NCBI GenBank assembly: GCA_002493905.1
Contig: DLAJ01000006.1
Coordinates: 2,864-52,766, forward strand
Direction: 5' to 3'
Length of the DNA: 49,903 nucleotides
From: Lachnospiraceae bacterium UBA7050
GTDB lineage: Bacteria > Bacillota > Clostridia > Lachnospirales > Lachnospiraceae
Shown here: positions 1-8,613 of the stretch, one piece after another
How positions within the stretch are numbered: the first letter of the stretch is position 1
How the letters are laid out: each line of letters opens with the position of its first letter
Position numbers and translations under genes: made by a program
Notes under the pieces: model-generated
The model's database searches: none
Told to the model about the DNA's origin: nothing
What the model saw: the letters and a program-made list of their open reading frames with translations, nothing else

Positions 1-40
1 GGTTCGGAAACACCCTTTATTTTTACCTATGAAACAGCGC

Positions 41-523
41 CTATTCCGACTTTGTCTGATCACCTGCGCCCTTGGATTCCAGTATCTCAAGAATATCCTT
101 TAGCGCCTCCTCCAGACTCTGCTCCGATGCAGACGGTTTCTGGTTCAGGGACTGCAGAACAGAATCCTGTTCCGAGTTATTCGTCCCGAATACAATGGAC
201 GTCATCGCATGATCCGCCATCGCACCGATCGCCTTTCTTCCGCTCTCGGTCTTCAGCATCTCGGAAACATTACTAAAATCCTCAGTCACGCCGAGCAATG
301 AGGATGTGGCAAGCGCATCTCCAAGCTCGCTCTGCTGCTGCAGATTGTCAAGCTCCCTGCGCAATGCCTCTGCAAACACTTCCGTCTGACTGCCTGTTTC
401 TGCACCCTGCGCTTCTTTTGCCGCATCACTGACGGCCTTCCACGCGGAATGCGTCCGGTCTGCAGACTGTGTCTGTACCTGATTCAAATATTGATAATCT
501 GTAACGATATCCGCCATATCCAT
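41..523 (-). CDS. hypothetical protein, about 160 aa
   Basis: I do not recognise this protein. It is acidic, rich in Gln, Ser and Glu, has no membrane segment or signal peptide, and looks mostly helical with a Glu/Lys-rich C-terminus (EEALKDILEILESKG). The open frame reaches an ATG at 536-538, but that codon has no ribosome binding site. GGGGAG lies 6-9 bases before the in-frame ATG at 521-523 (start MDMADIV), so I place the start there. It is divergent from the lipoprotein gene at 751. A short cytoplasmic structural or regulatory protein is possible, but nothing in the sequence fixes a role. Confidence 0.55.
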   Translation of the reverse strand: MDMADIVTDYQYLNQVQTQSADRTHSAWKAVSDAAKEAQGAETGSQTEVFAEALRRELDNLQQQSELGDALATSSLLGVTEDFSNVSEMLKTESGRKAIGAMADHAMTSIVFGTNNSEQDSVLQSLNQKPSASEQSLEEALKDILEILESKGAGDQTKSE

Positions 524-637
524 CCTGATTCTCCCCATTCCATTTTACAGTTCTCTTGTAACCGCCCCGCCTTTGGGCTGAGCTGCTGCGCTGATAGCTG
601 AATTATGATGTTCTCTTCAAAATTTCTGTAACCAGTA

Positions 638-666
638 TAGCTTATTTTTCATTTTTTGTATATAAT
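638..666 (+). promoter_or_regulatory. candidate promoter for the lipoprotein gene at 751
   Basis: A perfect -10 hexamer TATAAT lies at 661-666, preceded by TGTA, in an AT-rich stretch. The -35 position (638-643, TAGCTT) is weak. The gene's Shine-Dalgarno AAGGAG lies at 735-740. Confidence 0.35.
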
Positions 667-750
667 ATCGACATAAAAAGCCTAAAAATAAGTAAGCGCC
701 ATTTGGCTGAACAGATACAAAAATAGTCTTCTCAAGGAGATTTAAGACAG

Positions 751-2172
751 ATGAATCGTACAAACCACTGTCCCAGAAAAGCGCTGCGGACACGCTCCGC
801 TGTTTCCGTGCTGTTATTTATTTTCGCGCTTTCCATAACTTCATGCAGCAAAAACACGGTCGAAACTTCCGCGGGCTCTGACAACCCCTCCGTGCCGTCC
901 GCCGCTTCACGCATCAACCGAGAGGCTGCCGGCATCTGCGGGATCGCCCCGCGCACAGCAGACTGCTCCGATCTGTCAGCAGCAGGAATTTTCGAAACGA
1001 TAACGGACCGCTCCAACACAGACGCCGTCTCCGGCGGCACAGACCGTTCAGACGACATATCCGGCAATACAGGCGGCGGGGACGATATATCCGAGACCAC
1101 TGGCAACGGCGCATTATCTGAAAACTCCGGCAGCGAACCGCTGCCCGGCGATCCTGATTTCCGCGTCCACGGCATCTACGTTACCGCAACCGTAACGGGA
1201 ACCAGCCGCATGGAGGAATTGATCCGGCTTGCCGACGAAACCGACATCAACGCCTTTGTCATTGATATCAAGGATGACCGCGGAAATGTCACTTATCAGA
1301 TGGCAACGCCAACCGTGGAAAGGGTCGGTTCCTCCGTCACCTACATATCAGATATCGAAAGCCTGATCGCAGAATGCAAAGCACATCACATCTATCTGAT
1401 CGCGCGCATCGTCTCTTTCAAAGACCCCTGCCTTGCTGCCGCAATGCCGGAATATGCGCTCCACGAGGCGGACGGAACTCTCTATCGCGACAACAGCGGT
1501 CAGGCGTGGCTCAATCCTTATAACCGTGAGGTCTGGGATTATCTGATGGAAATTGCAAAAGAGGCCGCCAGAATTGGTTTTGATGAGATTCAATTTGATT
1601 ATATCCGTTTTTCCACAGACAGAGGAATGGAACGCGTCGTATTCGGCGAAGACTCCGAAGAAGTCTCCAAATCGGATGTCATCAACGCTTTTACCCGCTA
1701 TGCGCGAGAAACGCTCGCCCCGCTGTCCGTCACAGTGTCCGCCGATGTCTATGGCACCATCATCGACAGCACCTGGGACCAGCAGATCGTCGGACAGAAT
1801 TATGCCATGATGGCGCGTGAATTAGACGTCATCTGCCCGATGGTCTATCCCTCGCATTACGGTCCGGGCGTATACCGTGTACCCATTCCGGACACAGACC
1901 CTTACCGCACGGTCACAGGAGCCCTGAACGCTTCCCGCGCGGTTCTCGATCAATACGGCCATGATACAATCTTCTCCGTCCTGCAGGACGGAATGCCGGT
2001 AACGACCCGCGTCCGTCCATGGCTCCAGGCATTTACCGCCACATGGGTCAGCGGGCATATCGAATACGGCAGGGACGAAATACAGGCGCAGGTTCAGGCA
2101 GTACGTGACGCAGGCTACGACGAATGGATCTTCTGGAATGCCTCCGTAAAATATGATCAGGACTGGTTCTGA
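751..2172 (+). CDS. putative glycoside hydrolase lipoprotein (DUF4015-like)
   Basis: A surface lipoprotein. The N-terminus has a basic stretch, a hydrophobic segment and a lipobox ITSC with the lipidated Cys at residue 32. Residues about 35-135 are a Ser/Gly/Asp/Thr-rich linker. From about residue 140 to the end is a TIM-barrel-like domain with features of the DUF4015 putative glycosidase family: GIYVTATVTG, INAFVIDIKDDRGNV, DEIQFDYIRF and a late ICPMVYPSHY block. Asp and Glu residues of DEIQFDYIRF sit where a catalytic acid is expected, which is inference. AAGGAG precedes the start. It probably acts on cell-wall or extracellular glycan; the substrate is not evident. Confidence 0.8.
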   Translation: MNRTNHCPRKALRTRSAVSVLLFIFALSITSCSKNTVETSAGSDNPSVPSAASRINREAAGICGIAPRTADCSDLSAAGIFETITDRSNTDAVSGGTDRSDDISGNTGGGDDISETTGNGALSENSGSEPLPGDPDFRVHGIYVTATVTGTSRMEELIRLADETDINAFVIDIKDDRGNVTYQMATPTVERVGSSVTYISDIESLIAECKAHHIYLIARIVSFKDPCLAAAMPEYALHEADGTLYRDNSGQAWLNPYNREVWDYLMEIAKEAARIGFDEIQFDYIRFSTDRGMERVVFGEDSEEVSKSDVINAFTRYARETLAPLSVTVSADVYGTIIDSTWDQQIVGQNYAMMARELDVICPMVYPSHYGPGVYRVPIPDTDPYRTVTGALNASRAVLDQYGHDTIFSVLQDGMPVTTRVRPWLQAFTATWVSGHIEYGRDEIQAQVQAVRDAGYDEWIFWNASVKYDQDWF

Positions 2173-2189
2173 TATGAGAACTTTTCTAT

Positions 2190-2222
2190 AAAAGAGGGAA
2201 TTCTGATCCAATCAGAATTCCC
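2190..2222 (-). terminator. terminator of the neopullulanase gene
   Basis: A perfect 12-bp stem (2196-2207 with 2211-2222, loop 2208-2210) is followed on the minus strand by CTCTTTTAT. The stem includes the last two codons and the TGA stop of the gene. On the plus strand no T-run follows, so it serves the minus gene. Confidence 0.75.
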
Positions 2223-4422
2223 TATGATAACTCCACAGGCGTTCCGGCACCCTTCCTTCTTTCTGCCAGTCCTCATTTTTATGCTTGAGCACGATCGCCG
2301 AATGCGGCGGCATTACAAAGATCATCTTGCCATTTACCACATGATAGCTTTCCTGCTCCGTATCATATCCGTTTTCCGTCGAATAGATCAGACGTCTCAA
2401 TACCGTTTCTTTCGGAATTCCAAATTCCCAGACAGACAACTCCTTGGAAAATTCATAATCATTGTTGTTGACCACAACAATCGTCTGCTCGCTGCGGTTA
2501 AAACGTCCATAACCAATCACATTATACTCGCCTACAAGATACTTCAGCGACCCCGTCCTGATCTCCGTATTCTCTTTGTGAATACGAATCATGTCCTTAT
2601 GAAACGCGATCATCTGTAAATCCTCGCGCCCCCACGGATAGGTACGCCGATTATCCGGATCTGTAAAACCGCATACCCCCGCCTCATCACCATAATAGAT
2701 GGTCGGTGCGCCCGGCCATGTCATCTGGATCACAACCGCCTCACGCATGACAGCCTTATTGATTCCCTGATTGGCCGCCTCATGTCCTAAGTTGTTCATA
2801 CGCCCGACCACATGATTCGTTCTCGTAAGGAAACGCGAGTGATCGTGATTGGAGAGCTCATTCATCGCCACATACAGGGACGGCATCGTAAAGCTCACCA
2901 TATGATAGCGCATCGCTCCAAAAAAAGCATCCGCATTTCCGAGCATATCCTGCCTGAAATCGTCACTGTGCTTCTGCATCCCCGTCAAAAACCATGTAAC
3001 AGGTTCCATGAACGCATCATAATTCATGACGGTATCCCATTGATCTCCTCCCAGCCAGTCAAGCGGACTGCCATAATGCTCGGCAAGCACGACCGCGTTT
3101 GGATTTGCCTGCTTGACCGCCTGTCTGAAGTCGCGCCAGAACTGATGGTTGACCTCAGGAGAATGACCTAAATCCGCCGCCACATCCAGCCGCCAGCCGT
3201 CGCAGTTAAACGGTGGGGAAACCCACTTGCGGCCAATATAAAGAATATAATCATAAAGGCTTTTGGAGCCTTCATAATTGAGCTTCGGAAGCGTGTCATG
3301 CCCCCACCAGCCGTCATAGGTGACATTATAAGGCCACTGATTTTTATCAGAAAAATCAAAATAATTACGGTAGGGGCTGTCTGCCGAAACAAACGCGCCC
3401 TTCTCATACCCGTCCGCATTCTCGTAAATACGCTCGCGGTCCATCCATTTGTTAAACGACCCGCAGTGATTAAACACACCGTCTAAGATCACGCGCATTC
3501 CCCGCCGGTGAGCCTCCTCTACCACCTTAATAAACAGTGCATTGCTCGCCTCCAGATTTTCCCTGTTTGTCACACGATCGATATATCGTGTGGCATAGCG
3601 GTTCTCGTTCTGTCCGTCCCCTAACAGTTCTCCTTCGTCATGGACAATCTTTCCAAAATGCGGATCAATATAATCATAATCCTGAATATCGTACTTATGG
3701 TTGGACGGCGAAACAAACAGCGGATTAAAATAGATCACTTCAACGCCCAGATCCTCAAGATAATCCATCTTATCCAGCACACCCTGAAGATCGCCTCCAT
3801 AAAACCGATGCACATCCATCTTCTGCGGATATTCATACCAGTCTTCCACATGCTGCGTCCGGTTCCCGATATAGACATATTCATTCGTCAGCACATCGTT
3901 ACTTTTATCGCCGTTGCAGAAGCGGTCCACATAAATCTGGTACATAACCGCGCCTTTTGCCCAGTCCGGTGTCGAAAATCCCGGAATGATGGAGAAACTA
4001 TAATATTCATCCGGCTGTTTCTGTACGCCGCGCGTGTCAAAATAGCAGGTAATCCTGCCGACCTGTACCTCGAAATAATAATAAATGCGCTCGTCTTCAA
4101 GCTGATAATCCGTCTCATAAAAATCAAACAGTTCATCCGAAGATATTTTTGTCATAAGTGTCTTAGTCCCTTTACAGACAAAATACACCCTGTCGATATT
4201 GTCCACACCCGCCCGGAAACGGATCTGTACCATATCGTATTTTCTTGGCTGAGACGGTGTCACATAATCTTCGGTCGTATCGGAAAAAAGAGCTCTTTTC
4301 CGAAGCAGGGGGCGCATATCCGTGATATATTGGAGCTGCTCCTCTGCCCTTAATATTTTTCGATAATCCATGTTCAGCCTCCGTGCCGCCTGTTTCAGAC
4401 GCGCTTTTACTGCGTCATCCAT
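2212..4422 (-). CDS. GH13 alpha-glycosidase (neopullulanase/cyclomaltodextrinase type)
   Basis: Hydrolyses alpha-1,4 (possibly alpha-1,6) links in malto-oligosaccharides, pullulan or cyclodextrins, probably in the cytoplasm because no signal peptide is present. After a helical extension, residues about 60-150 resemble the CBM34-like N-domain of GH13_20 enzymes. The barrel follows from VMYQIYVDRF. Four conserved GH13 regions are visible: DGVFNHCG, GWRLDVAADLG (nucleophile Asp about 413), VVLAEHYG (acid/base Glu about 447) and LSNHDHSRF (third Asp about 525). A GTG-started extension upstream to 4479 is open, but a good promoter lies inside it, so the ATG at 4420-4422 is preferred. Its own terminator overlaps the stop. 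Confidence 0.88.
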   Translation of the reverse strand: MDDAVKARLKQAARRLNMDYRKILRAEEQLQYITDMRPLLRKRALFSDTTEDYVTPSQPRKYDMVQIRFRAGVDNIDRVYFVCKGTKTLMTKISSDELFDFYETDYQLEDERIYYYFEVQVGRITCYFDTRGVQKQPDEYYSFSIIPGFSTPDWAKGAVMYQIYVDRFCNGDKSNDVLTNEYVYIGNRTQHVEDWYEYPQKMDVHRFYGGDLQGVLDKMDYLEDLGVEVIYFNPLFVSPSNHKYDIQDYDYIDPHFGKIVHDEGELLGDGQNENRYATRYIDRVTNRENLEASNALFIKVVEEAHRRGMRVILDGVFNHCGSFNKWMDRERIYENADGYEKGAFVSADSPYRNYFDFSDKNQWPYNVTYDGWWGHDTLPKLNYEGSKSLYDYILYIGRKWVSPPFNCDGWRLDVAADLGHSPEVNHQFWRDFRQAVKQANPNAVVLAEHYGSPLDWLGGDQWDTVMNYDAFMEPVTWFLTGMQKHSDDFRQDMLGNADAFFGAMRYHMVSFTMPSLYVAMNELSNHDHSRFLTRTNHVVGRMNNLGHEAANQGINKAVMREAVVIQMTWPGAPTIYYGDEAGVCGFTDPDNRRTYPWGREDLQMIAFHKDMIRIHKENTEIRTGSLKYLVGEYNVIGYGRFNRSEQTIVVVNNNDYEFSKELSVWEFGIPKETVLRRLIYSTENGYDTEQESYHVVNGKMIFVMPPHSAIVLKHKNEDWQKEGRVPERLWSYHREF

Positions 4423-4429
4423 TTTTATT

Positions 4430-4458
4430 ATTTTATATGAAAAAAACGCGATATTCAA
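4430..4458 (-). promoter_or_regulatory. promoter immediately before the neopullulanase start
   Basis: TTGAAT (4453-4458) and TAAAAT (4430-4435) are separated by 17 bp on the minus strand. Only 7 bases separate the -10 box from the ATG at 4420-4422, and no Shine-Dalgarno is visible. Transcription would begin at or next to the start codon. Confidence 0.45.
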
Positions 4459-4755
4459 TACTTCCTGCAAAAATAGCACCGCCGTTTACATTTTTGACAT
4501 CATTGTCAGAGTTTACCCCTGATGCGGTAAAAAGACTGAATTCTGCCTTTTTGCCCAGAATGGTAAAAAAGACAGTTGCCGAGGCAATTGTCTTTTTTAG
4601 AGAAGGTATTTCTTACTTATGGGGTATAGCAAAAAACTATAAAAATGTATTGGGGGGTTACAAGTAGAATCATACCAAATGTTCCCGCGCAAATCCATTC
4701 TTGAAATTCACAAATATTACAATTTTGTCTTCTTTTTTTTGTATATTTTGCACAA
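4459..4755. other. intergenic region between the neopullulanase gene and ftsH
   Basis: About 300 bases without a credible gene. It contains the bidirectional terminator at 4565-4598. The stretch 4600-4755 is AT-rich with short homopolymer runs. I see no conserved RNA motif or coding pattern in it. Confidence 0.6.
4565..4598. terminator. bidirectional terminator after ftsH
   Basis: The arms 4565-4580 and 4583-4598 pair with one mismatch. A six-base A-run starts one arm and a six-base T-run ends the other, so it has a U-tract on both strands. It closes the ftsH operon. Confidence 0.75.
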
Positions 4756-6564
4756 TCACGAGAATAATGCTTCAAACTCCTCCCTGCCAATGCGCTCTTT
4801 TTCCAGCAGCAGCTCTGCACAGCGGTTCAAAACATTCATATGCTCCTCAATGATCGCTTTCGCCTTGCGGTAGCAGTCGTCCACAATCTCTTTCACCTCG
4901 CGGTCGATCTCTCCCGCCATCGCCTCGCTGTAGCCCTTGGTATGTGCAAAATCGCGCCCGATAAAGACCTCATCATCGTCATGCGCATAATTGATCACAC
5001 CGATCTTCTCCGACATGCCGTAGCGCGTTACCATGCTGCGTGCTTCCTCCGTCGCCTTCTTAATGTCACTGGACGCACCCGTCGTAATATCGTCAAATAC
5101 AATCTCCTCTGCGATCCGTCCTCCGAGCGACACCATGATATCCTGCAGCATTCTGCCTTTTGTCAAAAACATTTCGTCCTTTTCGGGAAGCGGCATCGTA
5201 TAGCCGGCGGCGCCGACCCCAGTCGGTATGATGGATACGGTATAAACCGGTCCGACATCCGGAAGCACATGAAACAGAATCGCATGTCCCGCCTCATGAT
5301 ATGCAGTAATCTTCTTCTCTTTTTCAGTAATAATACGGCTCTTTTTCTCGGCTCCAATGCCAACTTTAATAAACGCCTTGCGGATATCCGCCTGTTTAAT
5401 AAAGGGGCGGTTTTCTCTCGCTGCAACAATCGCCGCCTCATTGAGCAGGTTTTCCAGGTCGGCACCCGTAAACCCTGCCGTTGTCTGTGCGATCTGTTTC
5501 AGGTCCACATCCTCCGCGAGAGGCTTGTTTTCCGCATGCACATGAAGGATTTCTTCCCTGCCCCTCACATCCGGTCTTCCAACCGCAATTTTACGGTCAA
5601 ATCGTCCCGGTCGCAGAATTGCCGGGTCCAGAATATCGACACGGTTCGTCGCCGCCATGACAATGATACCCTCATTGACGCCGAAACCATCCATCTCCAC
5701 AAGCATCTGGTTTAAGGTCTGTTCACGCTCGTCGTGCCCGCCTCCCATACCGGCTCCGCGGCGTCTCGCAACCGCATCAATCTCATCAATGAACACGATG
5801 CAGGGCGCATTCTTTTTGGCATCCTCAAACAGGTCTCTCACACGCGAAGCGCCGACGCCGACAAACATTTCTACAAAGTCCGAACCGGAAATGCTGAAAA
5901 ACGGCACGCCCGCTTCTCCCGCAACCGCCTTGGCAAGCAGCGTTTTACCTGTTCCGGGAGGACCCTCCAGTAAAACGCCTTTCGGGATTCTCGCTCCAAC
6001 CTTTGTATACTTTGCAGGGTCTTTCAAAAAGTCGATGATCTCCTCAAGCTCTTCTTTTTCCTCCAAAAGTCCCGCAACATCTTTGAGCGTCTTCTCCGTA
6101 TCTGTCGCCATGCGCGCGCGGCTCTTTCCGAAATTCATCATCCGGCTGTTGCTGCTGGCTGAGTTGTTATTCTGTGCGTTCAGCATAACAAATATAAACA
6201 CCAGAACGATCAGTCCCACCATAATCGGCAGAACATAATTCAGAAACCAGTTTTCCTGTGGTACATCCTTCACCTTGACATTGATGTCATGTTCCCGAAG
6301 AAGATCCTCCATCTCACCGACATCCGTTACATACAGCGTACGCTCCGTTCCATTCTTCAATGTCACATGCAGCGCTCCCGTCGGCACCTGTTCATTTTGG
6401 ATGATTACCGCATCAGTCACATCACCGTTTTCCAGATCTCTCATAAAACTGTTATGAGAGTAATTGCTCGGCAGATTATGTGCCTGACTGATCCATACAG
6501 CCGCCACGAGGAGCAGAAGAATGATGCCGAAATAAATGCCGCTGCCTTTTTTTACTGTTCTCAC
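4756..6564 (-). CDS. ftsH: ATP-dependent zinc metalloprotease FtsH
   Basis: Membrane-anchored AAA+ protease that degrades misfolded and regulatory membrane and cytoplasmic proteins. Two N-terminal membrane segments (about residues 8-26 and 108-130) flank a small extracytoplasmic domain. Visible motifs are Walker A GPPGTGKT (about 205), pore loop FVGVG, Walker B IVFIDEID, the second region of homology ATNRVDILDPAILRPGRFDR and the zinc site HEAGH (about 425). Length (602 aa) is normal. The start is GTG after AAGGAGATAATAGC. It lies 19 bases after hpt, giving the conserved tilS-hpt-ftsH order of Firmicutes. Confidence 0.97.
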   Translation of the reverse strand: MRTVKKGSGIYFGIILLLLVAAVWISQAHNLPSNYSHNSFMRDLENGDVTDAVIIQNEQVPTGALHVTLKNGTERTLYVTDVGEMEDLLREHDINVKVKDVPQENWFLNYVLPIMVGLIVLVFIFVMLNAQNNNSASSNSRMMNFGKSRARMATDTEKTLKDVAGLLEEKEELEEIIDFLKDPAKYTKVGARIPKGVLLEGPPGTGKTLLAKAVAGEAGVPFFSISGSDFVEMFVGVGASRVRDLFEDAKKNAPCIVFIDEIDAVARRRGAGMGGGHDEREQTLNQMLVEMDGFGVNEGIIVMAATNRVDILDPAILRPGRFDRKIAVGRPDVRGREEILHVHAENKPLAEDVDLKQIAQTTAGFTGADLENLLNEAAIVAARENRPFIKQADIRKAFIKVGIGAEKKSRIITEKEKKITAYHEAGHAILFHVLPDVGPVYTVSIIPTGVGAAGYTMPLPEKDEMFLTKGRMLQDIMVSLGGRIAEEIVFDDITTGASSDIKKATEEARSMVTRYGMSEKIGVINYAHDDDEVFIGRDFAHTKGYSEAMAGEIDREVKEIVDDCYRKAKAIIEEHMNVLNRCAELLLEKERIGREEFEALFS

Positions 6565-6583
6565 GCTATTATCTCCTTATATT

Positions 6584-7111
6584 TTAATCGTCTAAATGCA
6601 CGACACCGATGTAGGGCAGATTCCGGTAACGCTGGTCATAATCCAGACCATAACCGACAACAAATTCGTCAGGAATCTGGAATCCTGTATAATCCACTTT
6701 GACATCCGTCACTCTCCGCTCCGGCTTGTCAAGCAGCGTACAGACCGCAAGACTCGCCGGCTCCCTCTTCTTCAGCATTTCCATAAGATAGCTCAGTGTC
6801 CTGCCGGAATCGACGATGTCCTCGACCACGATGACATGTTTGTCCTTAACCGGATCATCGAGATCTTTGACAATCCGCACCACTCCGCTCGACGTCATGC
6901 TTTTTCCATAGCTTGAGACCGACATAAAATCGAGCGAAACCGGAACCGTGATCCGCTTGGCAAGTTCACACAAAAACAGGCTTCCGCCCTTTAATACGCA
7001 GATCAGATGCACCTGCTTTCCCTCGTAATCCCTGCTGATCTGATCTCCTAGTTCCTGAATTCTCTCATCCACCTGCTGCTCGGTGAGAAGCATGCTGATT
7101 CTCTCAGCCAT
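6584..7111 (-). CDS. hpt: hypoxanthine phosphoribosyltransferase
   Basis: Purine salvage: converts hypoxanthine (or guanine) plus PRPP to IMP (GMP) in the cytoplasm. The PRPP-binding signature VIVVEDIVDSGRTL is clear, along with the hood residues DEFVVGYGLDY near the C-terminus. AGGAGG lies before the ATG at 7109-7111 (start MAERISML), so the longer open frame to 7141 is not used. The start overlaps the last 8 bases of tilS, so the two are translationally coupled. Confidence 0.95.
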   Translation of the reverse strand: MAERISMLLTEQQVDERIQELGDQISRDYEGKQVHLICVLKGGSLFLCELAKRITVPVSLDFMSVSSYGKSMTSSGVVRIVKDLDDPVKDKHVIVVEDIVDSGRTLSYLMEMLKKREPASLAVCTLLDKPERRVTDVKVDYTGFQIPDEFVVGYGLDYDQRYRNLPYIGVVHLDD

Positions 7112-8540
7112 TCTCTTTTCCTCCTGACATGTATATTTCAATGATTCTTTTGGTATCCGCAGTCACTTTGTATGCCTCGCTGACGCGATATCCCGTCACC
7201 CATAATATGTGGTCCTCCTCTGCAACCAGAGCGATATGACCTCTTTCTTCGGCCGGGATCTTCTCATCGATCATATATTTTTTAAGGCTTTTTGTGCCGC
7301 CTGCCGCATTGACCGTCAGATAATCCCCCGTCCTGCGGCACCGCATGACAAGGGGTTTCTTTATTCTATCATAATCAAACCATTTCGTACAATTATTTTT
7401 CGGAATCGACTGTAAGAACTCCTCTTTACCGTCACAGGCAAACACCCGGAACATAAACCGTTTCCCTCCAAACACGACAGTTCCGCTGCTGCCCTCAAGC
7501 AAAATTTCTTCCTGCCCTGCTTGTTTTACGGGTGCTTTTTCATCCAAAACCGCCCCCCGCTCCAGACATACGCCCTCATAGGTCCGCTGCGCCCTTATGC
7601 CATACGGCAGCGTGAGTCTCCTTCCGGTCTGTTTCTCAAACAGCGCGCATACGCAGTTTACATGCACGAAACCCAGGTCTTTTGCCGCCGGGACGAGCTG
7701 CGAAAAACACAGATGGACCACGCTTCCTTTCAAATAAGGGTGCAGTCCCAGAAAACGCTCCGCCGACAGATTCAGGCTCACTCCATGCAGTTCCCTCTTC
7801 TCATTCACACATGCCGCATATGCCTCTTTAGTCTGAGCGTCCAGATACTCCGCCGCCTGCGACAGCATGTCCGCTGCCTGCGCAATATGTGAGGTGCTTC
7901 CTGCACAGATTTCCTGCTCCGCATAGCTTAAAATATGGTGGCGGATACGGTTTCTCGCATAATCATCTTCATGATTGGTAGAGTCCGTGCGGTACGGAAT
8001 TCCGCTCCCGTCAAGCCATGTTTCAATCTCCTGCCTTGTAATATTTAGAAGCGGGCGAATGACCTTTCCCTGTATGGGTTTCATTCCGCACAGCCCGTGA
8101 ATCCCGGTTCCCCTAAACAAATGAAACAGCACAGTTTCCGCGCAGTCGTTCTGGTTATGAGCAACAGCGAACTTTGCTGCACCGCCGTAAAGCTGCTCAT
8201 TCACCTTCTCGAACGCCCGGTATCGGAGGCAGCGCCCCGCCTCTTCCTCTCCCAGCCGGTGTGCAGCGGCATAGGACGGCACATCCTCTTTAGCAAGTGT
8301 AAACGGAATGTCCTGCTCCGCACAGAGGTGTCTTACAAACTCCGCATCCTCCCATGCGTCGCTGCGGATGCCGTGATCCACATGCAGAACGGATAACGTA
8401 AACGGCATCTCTTCCCGCAGTGCAAGCAGAAGATGCAGCATGCATACGGAGTCCGCTCCTCCCGATACGCCGGCAACGATACAGTCACCCGGTTCAATCA
8501 TATGAAATTCAGACATAAAGGCAGTCATCTTATGTAGCAT
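7104..8540 (-). CDS. tilS: tRNA(Ile)-lysidine synthase
   Basis: Modifies C34 of the tRNA(Ile) with anticodon CAU to lysidine using ATP and lysine, changing codon reading from AUG to AUA. The ATP-binding PP-loop SGGADS is near residue 27, followed by HVDHGIRSDAWEDA and the core motif HNQNDCAETVLFHLFRG. The C-terminal substrate-binding domain is visible around GTKSLKKYMIDEKIPAEERG. Length 478 aa fits the long TilS form. GAGAGG precedes the ATG. It sits between spoIIE and hpt as in Bacillus. Confidence 0.95.
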   Translation of the reverse strand: MLHKMTAFMSEFHMIEPGDCIVAGVSGGADSVCMLHLLLALREEMPFTLSVLHVDHGIRSDAWEDAEFVRHLCAEQDIPFTLAKEDVPSYAAAHRLGEEEAGRCLRYRAFEKVNEQLYGGAAKFAVAHNQNDCAETVLFHLFRGTGIHGLCGMKPIQGKVIRPLLNITRQEIETWLDGSGIPYRTDSTNHEDDYARNRIRHHILSYAEQEICAGSTSHIAQAADMLSQAAEYLDAQTKEAYAACVNEKRELHGVSLNLSAERFLGLHPYLKGSVVHLCFSQLVPAAKDLGFVHVNCVCALFEKQTGRRLTLPYGIRAQRTYEGVCLERGAVLDEKAPVKQAGQEEILLEGSSGTVVFGGKRFMFRVFACDGKEEFLQSIPKNNCTKWFDYDRIKKPLVMRCRRTGDYLTVNAAGGTKSLKKYMIDEKIPAEERGHIALVAEEDHILWVTGYRVSEAYKVTADTKRIIEIYMSGGKENG

Positions 8541-8613
8541 TGGTACCTCTCAGTATTCCCATCTAGGCCTATGATATTCCTATTAGCCGGAAAATGTCAA
8601 TATTGGCTGCCGC

